Below, piece by piece: positions 55,325 through 64,000 of a stretch of 64,000 nucleotides of DNA (its first letter is position 1; each line of letters begins with the position of its first letter). Both the position numbers and the translations under genes were made by a program. The notes under the pieces were generated by a model. It saw only the letters and a list, made by a program, of their open reading frames with translations, did no database searches and was not told the DNA's origin. Source of the stretch: Aminobacter sp039907765 (GTDB lineage Bacteria > Pseudomonadota > Alphaproteobacteria > Rhizobiales > Rhizobiaceae); NCBI RefSeq assembly GCF_039907765.1, contig NZ_JARDJI010000001.1, positions 248,001-312,000 of the forward strand, in the 5' to 3' direction.

Positions 55325-56446
55325 TCAGCCCGCCTCCGCCGGCTCGAGCCCCGGCACCCCGCGCCGCAGCGACCATATCAGCCGAACGGTGTCGCGGATG
55401 CGCTTCGCCCGGGCCACGACATATCCCCGCTCCGGCCGGGTGTAGGTGCGTTCCATGTAGCCGGTGTAGGCGATGACGAAGCGTGCCGGCACGCCCTCGC
55501 ATCCGCCGTCGGGGCCGAATGCCTGCCGTACCCGCCACTGGGCGACGAGCTCCAGCGCAATGGATCTCAGGCTTTCCGCGCGGGCCTGGTCGAGCGCAGC
55601 CGGCACTGGCGCCGTGGCCGCCTCGTTGCCGAAAACCGTCGCATAGGCGGCCACGGCGACGAAGTAGTTGCCGAGCTCGGTCAGGTGCACGCGATCGGTG
55701 AACAATGCGGCCGTCACGCCCTCCGCGGCCAGCCCCTCGAAGCCCGCGACCGGCTGGGCGGAGGTGAGGCGCGCGACCAGTTCGGCGAGCGCCAGCGACG
55801 CCGGGATGAAGCGGATGCGATCCTGCCGGTCTTGCCCGGCCAGCTTGCGGTTGATGCCTTCCACCAGGCATTGCCAGACCGGCGAGGCGGCGCGCTCGTA
55901 GTCGATCCAGTCGCCGGGGGCGGTAAGGTCGGAGAGGTCCGCCCAGGGCGCGAGGAAATAGCTCATGCCGCGCGGATTGCCGGCCATGAACCTGTCCTGC
56001 AGCTCGCCCATGTAGGTCGCGGTGCCTTCGCTCAGCATCGCGTCGAGCACCCTGTGCCATTCGGTGACGATGAGCACGTCGTAGCGGCGCACTGCCAATT
56101 CGGCGATCACGTCGATCGGCTTGCCGTCGCGGCCGACCCCCGCGCCGTAGCCCGAGCCGGGCGGACTGCCGTCCGGCCCCAGCGTCCGCTGCCGGATCGA
56201 CGAGCCGCCGATGTGCTGCCGTTCCCAGGTGAGGCGTCGGCCGCTCGCGGCCGCGATCGCCTCCAGCATGTCGGGGAAGGGCCGGTCGGTGAGGCTGTGC
56301 CCCGAGACGAAGAACTGCCCCGCATCCGCAGCCACCACGGGCGCCGTGCCGAGGGCGGGTGCGACGGCCTTTGCGGTCATGCCGAAGCTGAGCGCGGCAA
56401 AAAGCACGCCGGCTATGCCGTGGCGGGCCAGACGCCGGTCACGCAT
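55325..56446 (-). CDS. SGNH/GDSL-like hydrolase
   Basis: A 373-residue protein with a signal peptide or anchor (about residues 1-30). The SGNH blocks are FVSGHSLTD (Ser51), GGSSI (Gly, residue 80-84), TEWHRVLDA and the C-terminal DRVHLTELGNY (Asp251, His254). It probably hydrolyses or transfers an acyl ester outside the cytoplasm. Its start overlaps the phosphopantetheinyl transferase stop by eight bases, so it belongs to the NRPS operon; a release or tailoring esterase is a reasonable guess. Confidence 0.78.
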   Translation of the reverse strand: MRDRRLARHGIAGVLFAALSFGMTAKAVAPALGTAPVVAADAGQFFVSGHSLTDRPFPDMLEAIAAASGRRLTWERQHIGGSSIRQRTLGPDGSPPGSGYGAGVGRDGKPIDVIAELAVRRYDVLIVTEWHRVLDAMLSEGTATYMGELQDRFMAGNPRGMSYFLAPWADLSDLTAPGDWIDYERAASPVWQCLVEGINRKLAGQDRQDRIRFIPASLALAELVARLTSAQPVAGFEGLAAEGVTAALFTDRVHLTELGNYFVAVAAYATVFGNEAATAPVPAALDQARAESLRSIALELVAQWRVRQAFGPDGGCEGVPARFVIAYTGYMERTYTRPERGYVVARAKRIRDTVRLIWSLRRGVPGLEPAEAG

Positions 56447-57146
56447 GCTGCGCAGCCAGGCCGGCCGCCCCCTGCCGGCACCCGCCGGCGTGCTTGAGCG
56501 TCATTGCCGTGACGACATGGTCGCGTCCGATCGCCATGCGGCCGGCCAGTTGTTCGCCTCTCGAAAACGGCCCGGCATCGGCCTCGAAGCGGGCGACGAA
56601 CGTTCCGGAGGCAAGGTCGAGGCGCACGGACATCGCGTCGAACCCGAACAGCTTGCCCGAGAGCGGGTACTGGCATTTATAGGCGCATTCCTTGGCGCTG
56701 AAGACGGCGCGCGCCAGCAGGCCGCGGCGCCCTGCGGGCTGGGCGGCCAGCCATGCGCGCTCGTCCGCCGTGCAGATCTCCTCGACCAGTCCGGCGTCGA
56801 GCGGCAGGGCCGGCTCGATGTCGAGGCCGACCGACAGGTAGCCGTCGGCGCTGCGGGCGACCGCCGCCACGCACCAGTCGGCGCAATGGCTGATGCTGCC
56901 CGTCGTGCCCGCCGGCCAGGCAGGTGCGCGGTCGCCGCCGGCCGGAACGGCTGCCGGGGCGAGGCCGAGTTCGCGCATGGCCGTGCGCGCCAGAGCGCGT
57001 CCCGCCATGAATTCGCGCCGCCGCGCCGCCGATGCCCTGGCGATCGCTTCCTCCTCGCCGGGCAAAGGCGCGCCCCAGTCGCCGCGCGGGTCGCCCTGGG
57101 CGACCGCGACGTCCGGTTCGAACAGCCGGGCGAGCGCCACGCTCAT
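56439..57146 (-). CDS. 4'-Phosphopantetheinyl transferase
   Basis: A 235-residue Sfp/EntD-type enzyme that attaches the phosphopantetheine arm of CoA to carrier domains. The metal-binding VGLDIEP (Asp109, Glu111) and FSAKECAYK (Lys152, Glu153) motifs are intact. The ATG overlaps the NRPS stop by four bases (ATGA), so it is coupled to the NRPS and surely activates its carrier domain, and probably that of the divergent PKS. Confidence 0.92.
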   Translation of the reverse strand: MSVALARLFEPDVAVAQGDPRGDWGAPLPGEEEAIARASAARRREFMAGRALARTAMRELGLAPAAVPAGGDRAPAWPAGTTGSISHCADWCVAAVARSADGYLSVGLDIEPALPLDAGLVEEICTADERAWLAAQPAGRRGLLARAVFSAKECAYKCQYPLSGKLFGFDAMSVRLDLASGTFVARFEADAGPFSRGEQLAGRMAIGRDHVVTAMTLKHAGGCRQGAAGLAAQHA

Positions 57147-60100
57147 CCCGTGCCGCGCGGCCGCATCAGTGCCGCCCGCCTGTCGCCGAGTGCCGCCCTG
57201 CGCATGGCGGCGCGGTCCGCCACCTTGCTCAGCCGGTCGTCCGCCTTGCCGCCCTGCGCAAGATGCTCGGACAGCGCCTTCACCGTCGGGAAGCGGAACA
57301 GGTCGGTGATGAGCATGTCCGGGGCGATGCCCGCCTTCAGTTCGCGATGCGCCTGTACCGCGAGCAGGGAATGCCCGCCGAGTGCGAAGAAGCTGTCCGA
57401 CAGGCCGACCCTCTCTATGCCGAGGATGCGGCGGAAGGTGTCGGCGATGGCGCGCTCAACAGTGTCCGTCGGCTCGACATAGGCGGCAGCGATGGCCGGC
57501 GCGGCGACCGCGTCCGGCTTCGGCAGCGCCTTGCGGTCGACCTTGGCGTTGGGCGTCAGCGGAAATGCCTCCAGGGTGACGAAGTGGACCGGCACCATGT
57601 AGTCCGGCAGCGTCCTGGCAAGCGCCTGCCTGAGCGCATCCTCGTCGATCCGGCCGCCCGTCTGGCGCAGATAGGCGACGAGGCGCACGTCGTCCTTTCG
57701 GTCCTCGCGTGCCATCACCACGACCTCGGCGATGCCGGGGAAGGCCGCGATGCGCTCCTCGATCTCGCCGAGTTCGATGCGGTAGCCGCGCACCTTCACC
57801 TGGTGGTCGGCGCGGCCGAGGAACTGCAGCGTCCCGTCCGCGGTGAAGCGCGCCAGGTCGCCTGTCCGGTAGAACCGGCCGCCGGCGAAGAGGTTGGCCA
57901 GGAAGCGCTCGGCGGTGAGGTCCGGCCGGTTGTGGTAGCCGCGCGCCACCCCGTCGCCGCCGATATAGAGTTCGCCCTGAGTGCCGGGCGGAACCGGGCG
58001 TTGCGCGGCGTCGAGGACGTAGAGCTGGGTGTTGGCGATGGGCTTGCCCAGCGGCACCACCCCTTCGCCCACATTGGCGGGCGTTGTCGACGACCAGATC
58101 GTCGTCTCCGTCGGTCCGTACATGTTCTCGACGCTCGCCGCGGTCGTCTTGCGCAGGTCCGCAAGCAGCGACGACGGCAAGGCCTCGCCGCCGATGAACA
58201 GGTGTCGCACCCTGGCCAGCGCGCGCCGGTCGTCGTCGTTCATCAGGAACATGCGCGCCATCGAGGGCGTGCACTGCAGGTGCGTCACGCCGTGGCGTTC
58301 GATCTCCTCGGCAAGGCTGCCGCCATCGGCCGCCTCGTGCGAAACGGTCGCACGCGACCGCGCCACCACGTCGGCCAGCGGCACCAGCCGCTCGAGCACC
58401 AGTTCGCTCGCCACGCCGAAGTCGATCAGGCAGGCCACCTCGTCGACGCCGATGGCTGCCACCTGTTCGATGCGGTGCAGCGCGTCCTCGACTGTGCCGA
58501 AGAGGCCGCTGTCCTCGAAGTAGCGCAGGAAGGCAAATTCGAGGATCGCGTCGAGTTCGTCGGCCGCCAGCGACTGCAGGTCGATGTCCATCGGCTGCGC
58601 CACGCCCTGCGGCTTCTTGAACGCCGGGAAGGCCCAGGCATACTGCTTGATGAGGGCTGCGGCGCTGCGCAGATAGTCCTTCATCGGCTCGCGCGCCTGC
58701 CGGCGCACCTCCTCGCGGTCGGCGCCGACAAGCGTGTGCAGCATCAGCGTAACCTTGTGGTCGGCCGGGTTGCGTCCGGCTTCCACCAGCGCCTGCCTGT
58801 AGATGCGGATCTTGTCGGCGAGCTCGTCGACCGACTGGCCGAGCAGGTGGGTGAGCACGTTGGCGCCGAGCCGGGCGGCCTCGCGGTAGGTTTCCGGATT
58901 GCCGGCCGTGGTCACCCACACGGGCAGTTCCTTCTGCACCGGCCGCGGCTGCGTGACGACGCCGACCTTGCCGCTGCCGAAATCGAATTCGACCTTCTCG
59001 CCGCGCCACAGCTTCCGCACCGTCTCGATGTCGCGCAGCATCGCCGACTTGTTGTGCGGCGGCGCGTTCTCCGGCCGCAGCACGAAGTCCTCCGGCATCC
59101 AGCCCGAGGCGAAGGCGAGCCCGACGCGGCCGTTGCTGATGTTGTCGAGCACGGCCCATTCCTCGGCGACGCGGGCCGGATGGTGCAGCGGCAGCACGCA
59201 GCTGCCGGCGCGGATCGACAGGTTGCGCGTCACCGCGGCGACGGCCGCGCCGGTCACCGAAGGGTTCGGATAGGGGCCGCCGAAAGCGTGGAAGTGGCGC
59301 TCTGGCGTCCACAGCGCCTGGAAGCCGTGCGTGTCGGCGAACTTGGCGCCCTCGAGCAGCAGCCGGTACTTGGCGGGGCCGGCGCCGTCGTCGTTGCCCC
59401 AGTAGAACAGGCTGAAGTCGAGCTGCTTGTCCCGAGCCGCCCCGCGCCCCTTGTGGGCCTTGACCTCGCTCGAATGGATCACGACCTTGAAGCCGCGCGT
59501 CAGCGTCCAGAACAGCTCCAGCACCGAGATGTCGAAGGACAGGCTGGTCACCGCCAGCCACACCGGCTGGCCGCTTTCCGGCACGGTGACGCGCTCGTCC
59601 ATGCCGGCGAAGAAGTTCGCCACGTTGCGGTGCTCGATCATCACGCCCTTCGGGCGCCCGGTCGAGCCCGAGGTGTAGATCACGTAGGCCAGGTTGCCGG
59701 ACGTCGCCGGGCTTGCCGGTCTGTCCGTGCGCCCGCCGGCTTCCAAAAGATCCTCGATGCAGACCAGCCTGGCGGTGTGGACCGGCAGCGCGCCCTTGAG
59801 CGCGCGCTCGGTCAGCACGATCGGCGCGGCACTGTCCTCGACCATCAGCGCCAGCCGGTCGCCGGGGAACATCGGATCGAGCGGCACATAGGCGCCGCCC
59901 GCCTTCTGGATGGCGAGCGCGCCGACGACGAGTTCGACCGAGCGCGATACGTTGAGACCGACCATGGTGTCCGGGCCGACGCCGAGGGCGATCAGCGCAT
60001 GGGCGACGGTGTTGGCCTGCTCGTCGAGCTGGCGATAGGTCAGCTGGTCCTCGCCCGCGGCCACCACCACCGCGTCCGGCGTCCGGTCGACCTGCCGCTC

Positions 60101-61768
60101 CACCAGCCGGTGCATCAGGGCGCCGCGGTCATAGTCGCGGGCCGTGTCGTTCCATGCGTGCAGCACGCGATGCTGCTCGTCCTTGGTCATCAGCGGCAGC
60201 TCGGCCAAGGTGCCGCTGCCTTCCGCGAAGGCCCTGGCGAGCACCGAGAGACGCAGGGCGATGTCGCGCGCCTGCGCCTCGCTCATCCGCGCCCGGTCGA
60301 ACTGCAGGGCATCGGTATCCGCGTCTTCGCCGAGGGCGAAGGCCAGCGCGCAGCCCGCGGGCAGCGCGTCCCGTTCGCCGGGGCCTTCGACCAGCCCGAT
60401 CGTCAGCCGCGGTTCCTTGAGGCCGGGGACGCGGCGCGTCAGGTCCGACAGCCAGGCCCCGCGGTCACGCGCGGCGGCGATGGCGTCGGCCACCTGGCTT
60501 TTGAAAGCGCCCAGGCTCACGTCGTCGGCAGCCTTGAGGTTCAGCGGCGATATATCGGAAAAATAGCCCGGGAAGGCGGCGGCGTGCGCCCTGGCCGCCT
60601 GGCTGGAAAAGGCCAGCGACGCCTCGGCCTGGCCTGCGAGGCGGAGCACGAAGGCGGCGACGGCCGCTATCCTCGCGTCGCGGTCGAGCGTGCGCGGCAG
60701 GTCGAGCGGAATCGTCGCGACATCCGCCGCCTGGCCCGCCGTCCATGGCTTGATGTCGAGGAGGTCGATGTCCTGCGCCGCGGCGATCGCCGCCTGCGCT
60801 TCCGCCTCGTGGCCCGCGGCCTCTGCCACTGCCCCGGTCAGCTCGCGCGAAAAAGCCTCGTCCATGCCGGGCAGCACCATGCCCGGCCGCAACGCCGTCC
60901 ACAGCGGCTCGCCGTCGCCGATGCGCGACGCCTCGACCAGCACCGCAGCGTCCGCCGCCGCGATCACCGCGCCTTCCGGCGAGACCGACATCACCGTGCC
61001 CGGCGCGCCGTGCGGGGCATCGCCGGTGACGGTCAGCCCGCTCACGGCGTAGAGGCCGCTTTCGGCGCGCAGTTTCGGCGTGACCAGCGGATTGGCGTAT
61101 CCGGCGCCGAAGTCGAGCGCTCGCACCAGCCGTTCGAGGCTGTGGGCCGGCTGGTCGAAGCGAAGCGTTCCAGCAGCTTCGGGGCGCTGCTTCCTGCCGA
61201 AATAGCTGCGTCCGGCGAGGTCCTGCGGACGTCCGGCGAGCGTTCCGCGCTCGATACCGTCGAGCAGTTCGGCGAAACTGCCAATCCCCGCCTCGAAGCA
61301 CTTGGTGTTGAGCATCAGCGCGGTCTCGTCCGGTGCGATGTCGAACATCCGCTGCACGTAGATTGCGCCCTGGTCGACGCCGGAGGCCAGCGCATGCCAG
61401 GTCACGCCATGCGTCTCCTCGCCGTTGAGGATCGCCCAGGCCGGCGCGTTCAGTCCGGCATAGCGGGGCAGGGGGCCGTCGTGGAAATTGGCCGCGCCCA
61501 TCCTTGCCTTGCGCCACACCGATTCGGGAATGAGCCTGAGGTTGGCGGCGCTGAACAGCCAGTCGTAGCCGGTGCCGTCAAGCTGGCGCGCAAGGTCCTC
61601 TCCCCAGCCGGTCGAATGTATGCCGCTGCGTTCGGCATAGCCGCGGATGCTGGGGCTCTCGGTCACGATCGCGCAGATTCGGTGTCCGCGGCCCCGCAAA
61701 GTCTCGGCGCATTGCACCAGAAGCGACTCGTCGCCGATCAAGACGCAATCGAAGTGTCCGTTAACCAT
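57143..61768 (-). CDS. NRPS with formyltransferase and inserted luciferase-like monooxygenase
   Basis: A 1541-residue multidomain protein of the Atu3671/MupA-type family. Order: formyltransferase (1-300; Asn94, His96, Asp132 of the catalytic triad present), a shortened condensation-like segment (about 300-530, without the HHxxxDG site), adenylation N-part (550-770, YTSGSTGRPKGV at 698), a luciferase-like flavin monooxygenase (780-1125), adenylation C-part (1155-1410, GPTETT and RTGDLAR), and a carrier domain (1430-1500, Ser1467 in GGHSLL). The oxygenase thus interrupts the adenylation domain. It likely activates, oxygenates and formylates an amino acid. Loss of the condensation core suggests that chain formation uses other proteins. 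Product unknown; a siderophore or cytotoxic lipopeptide is a guess. Confidence 0.93.
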   Translation of the reverse strand: MVNGHFDCVLIGDESLLVQCAETLRGRGHRICAIVTESPSIRGYAERSGIHSTGWGEDLARQLDGTGYDWLFSAANLRLIPESVWRKARMGAANFHDGPLPRYAGLNAPAWAILNGEETHGVTWHALASGVDQGAIYVQRMFDIAPDETALMLNTKCFEAGIGSFAELLDGIERGTLAGRPQDLAGRSYFGRKQRPEAAGTLRFDQPAHSLERLVRALDFGAGYANPLVTPKLRAESGLYAVSGLTVTGDAPHGAPGTVMSVSPEGAVIAAADAAVLVEASRIGDGEPLWTALRPGMVLPGMDEAFSRELTGAVAEAAGHEAEAQAAIAAAQDIDLLDIKPWTAGQAADVATIPLDLPRTLDRDARIAAVAAFVLRLAGQAEASLAFSSQAARAHAAAFPGYFSDISPLNLKAADDVSLGAFKSQVADAIAAARDRGAWLSDLTRRVPGLKEPRLTIGLVEGPGERDALPAGCALAFALGEDADTDALQFDRARMSEAQARDIALRLSVLARAFAEGSGTLAELPLMTKDEQHRVLHAWNDTARDYDRGALMHRLVERQVDRTPDAVVVAAGEDQLTYRQLDEQANTVAHALIALGVGPDTMVGLNVSRSVELVVGALAIQKAGGAYVPLDPMFPGDRLALMVEDSAAPIVLTERALKGALPVHTARLVCIEDLLEAGGRTDRPASPATSGNLAYVIYTSGSTGRPKGVMIEHRNVANFFAGMDERVTVPESGQPVWLAVTSLSFDISVLELFWTLTRGFKVVIHSSEVKAHKGRGAARDKQLDFSLFYWGNDDGAGPAKYRLLLEGAKFADTHGFQALWTPERHFHAFGGPYPNPSVTGAAVAAVTRNLSIRAGSCVLPLHHPARVAEEWAVLDNISNGRVGLAFASGWMPEDFVLRPENAPPHNKSAMLRDIETVRKLWRGEKVEFDFGSGKVGVVTQPRPVQKELPVWVTTAGNPETYREAARLGANVLTHLLGQSVDELADKIRIYRQALVEAGRNPADHKVTLMLHTLVGADREEVRRQAREPMKDYLRSAAALIKQYAWAFPAFKKPQGVAQPMDIDLQSLAADELDAILEFAFLRYFEDSGLFGTVEDALHRIEQVAAIGVDEVACLIDFGVASELVLERLVPLADVVARSRATVSHEAADGGSLAEEIERHGVTHLQCTPSMARMFLMNDDDRRALARVRHLFIGGEALPSSLLADLRKTTAASVENMYGPTETTIWSSTTPANVGEGVVPLGKPIANTQLYVLDAAQRPVPPGTQGELYIGGDGVARGYHNRPDLTAERFLANLFAGGRFYRTGDLARFTADGTLQFLGRADHQVKVRGYRIELGEIEERIAAFPGIAEVVVMAREDRKDDVRLVAYLRQTGGRIDEDALRQALARTLPDYMVPVHFVTLEAFPLTPNAKVDRKALPKPDAVAAPAIAAAYVEPTDTVERAIADTFRRILGIERVGLSDSFFALGGHSLLAVQAHRELKAGIAPDMLITDLFRFPTVKALSEHLAQGGKADDRLSKVADRAAMRRAALGDRRAALMRPRGTG

Positions 61769-62082
61769 GTCGTGAGACCGCCCCTGTGCTTGCCCCGAAT
61801 GCAGTGGCTCTTATACTGGCCAGCGTAAATGAACGTTATGATGGTGCCTGGAATTATCATCAGCATCGTAACAGCTGGTTAAGTCAGTTGCTTTGGGTCC
61901 TGCCCATAGTCCTTGCTCTGCACCATCGGACGGGATTTCCGGCGCCGTTTAACGGCATGTTCAATTTTCCCGGCGATACGAAGCACATGGGGCGCTAAGT
62001 GGGGTGGTAAGGCTGCGGGGCGCGTCCTGCGCCTCGAAGATTCCTGGACCGCGACGGATGGCGCCTGCAGCAGGTACAAGCC
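61769..62082. promoter_or_regulatory. Divergent promoter region between NRPS and PKS
   Basis: A 314-base spacer, richer in A+T than its surroundings, that must hold the promoters of both operons. It contains the A+T-rich stretch with GAATTATCATCAGCATCG near 61851. An open frame of 70 codons at 61786-61998 has no ribosome site or family look and is not called. No known iron or quorum box was recognised. Confidence 0.4.
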
Positions 62083-64000
62083 ATGACCGATAGTCCCGAC
62101 CAGTTCTCCCCGAACGACATCGCCATCGTTGGCATGGCGCTGCGCGTTCCCGGCGCGCGCGATGTCGGCCAATTCTGGGCCAATCTGCGCGACGGCGTCG
62201 AATCTATCCGCGATCTCACGGAAGAGGAACTGCTGGCGGCGGGTGAGCAGCCGGGCCGCATCCACCATCCCAACTACGTGCGCCGCACCGCCGAGCTCCC
62301 GGCCATGGAAATGTTCGACGCCGAGTTCTTCGGGCTGAGCCCGAAGGAGGCGGCGATCATGGACCCGCAGCACCGCCAGTTCCTGGAATGCGCCTGGGAG
62401 GCGATGGAGGATGCCGGCCGCACGCCCGATTCCAGCGGCGGCCCGGTCGGCGTCTTCGCCGGCTGCGGCATGGGCAGCTACTTCTACTTCAACGTCTGCA
62501 GCAACCGCCAGCTGGTCGACCAGGTCGGCATGTTCCTGCTCAGGCACACCGGCAACGACAAGGATTTCCTCGCCACCCGCGCCTCCTTCGCCTTCGACCT
62601 GCGCGGACCGAGCGTCAACATCCAGACCGCCTGCTCCACCTCGCTGGTGGCGGTGCATTCGGCCTGCCAGAGCCTGCTTGCCGGCGAGTGCGAGATGGCG
62701 CTGGCCGGCGGCGTCACGATCGACCTGCCGCACCGCCGCGGCTACATGTACCAGGAGGGCGAGATCCTTTCGCCCGACGGCCGTTGCCGCGCTTTCGACC
62801 ACCGGGCCGCCGGCACCGTCTTCGGCAGCGGCGTCGGCGTGGTCGTGCTGCGTCGCCTCTCCGACGCGATCGCCGACGGCGACATCGTCCACGCCGTGAT
62901 CAAGGGCACGGCCGTCAACAACGACGGCGCCGGCAAGGCCGGCTATCTCGCGCCCAGCGTCAACGGCCAGGCCGAGGCGATCATCGAGGCGCAGGGCCTG
63001 GCCGGCGTCGACGCCGGCTCGATCCAGTATGTCGAGTGCCACGGCACCGGCACCTATCTCGGCGACCCGATCGAGATCGAGGCGCTGACGCAGGCGTTCC
63101 GCCAGGGCACCGACCGGACCGGCTTCTGCCGCGTCGGCTCGGTCAAATCGAACATCGGCCATCTCGACACGGCCGCCGGCGTCGTCAGCCTGATCAAGGC
63201 CTCGCTCGCGGTGAAGCACGGCGAAATCCCGCCGACGCTGGGTTTCGAGAAGCCGAACCCGGCCATCGCCTTCGAGCGCAGCCCGTTCATCGTCAACGAC
63301 CGGCTGACGCCGTGGCCGCATACGCCGGGCCCGCGCCGCGCCGCCGTCAATTCGCTCGGCGTCGGCGGCACCAATGCGCACGCCATCATCGAGCAGGCGC
63401 CGGCGCTGTCCGCCGGCCGCGCCGCCGCCGAGGACGCGCCGCAGCTCCTGGTCTTTGCCGCCAGGAGCCGCAAGGCGCTCGACCAGGCGACCGTGCGGCT
63501 CGGCGCTGAAATGGTCCGCCGGCCCGATCTCGGCCTGGGCGACGCCGCCTACACCCTTCTTGCCGGCCGCAGGCATTTCGAGCATCGCCGCGTCGTCGCC
63601 GTGCGCGACCGCGCCGACGCCGTCGCGGTCCTCTCCGATCCCGAGAGCAAGCGCGGCTTCACCCATTCGGCGCTCGACAATGCCTCCGGCCCGGTCTTCC
63701 TGTTCCCCGGCGGCGGCGCCCAGCATGTCGGCATGGCCCGCGCGCTCTACGACGGCGACCAGCGGTTCCGCGCGACCGTCGACGAGGGCATTTCCTATCT
63801 CGATCCTGCCGCGGCGGCGGAGATCCGCCGCGTCTGGCTCGACCGGGGCACCGACCGCGCCGAGGCGGAGGCCGCCTTCCTGCGGCCCTCGGTGCAGTTG
63901 CCGGCGATTCTGATCGTGGAGGTGGCCGTCGCCCGCTGGTGGATCGATCGCGGCGTCAAGCCGTCTGCCCTCATCGGCCATTCGATGGGCGAGAACGCGG
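62083..64000 (+). CDS. Type I polyketide synthase (KS-AT..., truncated by window end)
   Basis: The first 639 codons of a PKS. Ketosynthase: residues about 10-435, active Cys184 in QTACSTS, His320 in ECHGTG and His360 in SNIGH, all intact. Linker, then acyltransferase from about residue 535 with the nucleophile Ser634 in GHSMGE at the window edge. Probable malonyl-type substrate cannot be read because the choosing motif lies beyond the end. Divergent from the NRPS operon, so it likely extends or modifies the same product. Confidence 0.95.
   Translation, partial: MTDSPDQFSPNDIAIVGMALRVPGARDVGQFWANLRDGVESIRDLTEEELLAAGEQPGRIHHPNYVRRTAELPAMEMFDAEFFGLSPKEAAIMDPQHRQFLECAWEAMEDAGRTPDSSGGPVGVFAGCGMGSYFYFNVCSNRQLVDQVGMFLLRHTGNDKDFLATRASFAFDLRGPSVNIQTACSTSLVAVHSACQSLLAGECEMALAGGVTIDLPHRRGYMYQEGEILSPDGRCRAFDHRAAGTVFGSGVGVVVLRRLSDAIADGDIVHAVIKGTAVNNDGAGKAGYLAPSVNGQAEAIIEAQGLAGVDAGSIQYVECHGTGTYLGDPIEIEALTQAFRQGTDRTGFCRVGSVKSNIGHLDTAAGVVSLIKASLAVKHGEIPPTLGFEKPNPAIAFERSPFIVNDRLTPWPHTPGPRRAAVNSLGVGGTNAHAIIEQAPALSAGRAAAEDAPQLLVFAARSRKALDQATVRLGAEMVRRPDLGLGDAAYTLLAGRRHFEHRRVVAVRDRADAVAVLSDPESKRGFTHSALDNASGPVFLFPGGGAQHVGMARALYDGDQRFRATVDEGISYLDPAAAAEIRRVWLDRGTDRAEAEAAFLRPSVQLPAILIVEVAVARWWIDRGVKPSALIGHSMGENA

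Noticed and set aside
57032..61828. Open frame of 1598 codons on the plus strand opposite the NRPS
   Set aside because: It is an arginine/histidine/glycine-rich mirror of a GC-rich gene; the NRPS motifs on the minus strand prove which strand codes.
61786..61998. 70-codon forward frame in the NRPS/PKS spacer
   Set aside because: No ribosome site, no recognised fold, and it covers the probable promoter region.
61879..63981. Long reverse open frame opposite the PKS
   Set aside because: The forward strand has intact KS and AT catalytic motifs, so the reverse frame is a shadow.
1..64000. CRISPR arrays, insertion sequences, tRNA or rRNA genes, attachment sites
   Set aside because: No regularly spaced repeats, transposase frames, cloverleaf sequences or integrase genes were recognised in reading the window.

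Overview
The window looks like chromosome (or a large replicon) of an alphaproteobacterium of the order Hyphomicrobiales, most like Mesorhizobium/Aminobacter/Phyllobacteriaceae. The reasons are the high GC content, the density of ABC uptake systems with GntR/MocR, LysR and Lrp regulators, a complete alphaproteobacterial-type taurine dissimilation cluster (tauR-tauABC-tauXY-xsc-exporter-pta), a short FtsZ of the rhizobial FtsZ2 kind, and an NRPS of the Agrobacterium Atu3671 type. This placement is an inference from gene content; no rRNA or tRNA gene was seen.

Layout. (1) 0.1-7.2 kb: a LysR regulator divergent from an operon of ureohydrolase, aldehyde dehydrogenase, a 55-residue membrane protein, an NCS1-type permease and a GMC alcohol oxidoreductase; together they read as uptake and oxidation of a guanidino alcohol followed by urea release. 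(2) 7.3-14.8 kb: a MocR-type regulator divergent from an ABC importer (binding protein, two permeases, ATPase) that runs into a TIM-barrel isomerase-like gene and an inositol-monophosphatase-like phosphatase. (3) 14.8-17.7 kb: a gene-poor stretch with two small genes and a Rieske-fused flavoprotein reductase. (4) 17.9-24.5 kb: Lrp regulator, EamA exporter, aromatic/aspartate-type aminotransferase, and a histidine-ammonia-lyase-fold protein whose Ala-Ser-Gly cofactor triad is deleted (ergothionase-like); then a secreted binding-protein-like gene, a cupin remnant and a LysR regulator. (5) 24.7-29.8 kb: a NitT/TauT-type ABC importer with two different permeases and a cytoplasmic formylglycine sulfatase/phosphonate hydrolase. 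(6) 29.8-40.0 kb: the taurine cluster. Taurine is imported by TauABC, deaminated by TauXY to sulfoacetaldehyde, cleaved by Xsc to acetyl phosphate and sulfite, and Pta makes acetyl-CoA; a YeiH-type protein probably exports sulfite. TauR reads a tandem repeat in the divergent promoter. (7) 40.1-43.8 kb: an MFS transporter and an ETHE1-like metallo-hydrolase divergent from an ArsR-rhodanese fusion regulator, with a perfect inverted repeat between them, plus an EamA transporter. (8) 44.1-45.1 kb: the short FtsZ. (9) 45.3-55.3 kb: a polysaccharide locus with flippase, three types of glycosyltransferase, an O-antigen-ligase/polymerase-like protein, a WecG-type transferase and a family-9 glycoside hydrolase. 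(10) 55.3-64.0 kb: a natural-product locus. A leftward operon encodes an NRPS (formyltransferase, condensation remnant, adenylation domain split by a luciferase-like monooxygenase, carrier protein), a phosphopantetheinyl transferase and an SGNH hydrolase; a divergent type I PKS (KS-AT...) runs off the end of the window.

The strongest leads are the ammonia-lyase homologue without its electrophilic cofactor, the formyl-/oxygenase-bearing NRPS with its divergent PKS, the ArsR-rhodanese regulator whose only cysteines lie in the rhodanese loop, and the putative guanidino-alcohol operon with its tiny membrane protein.
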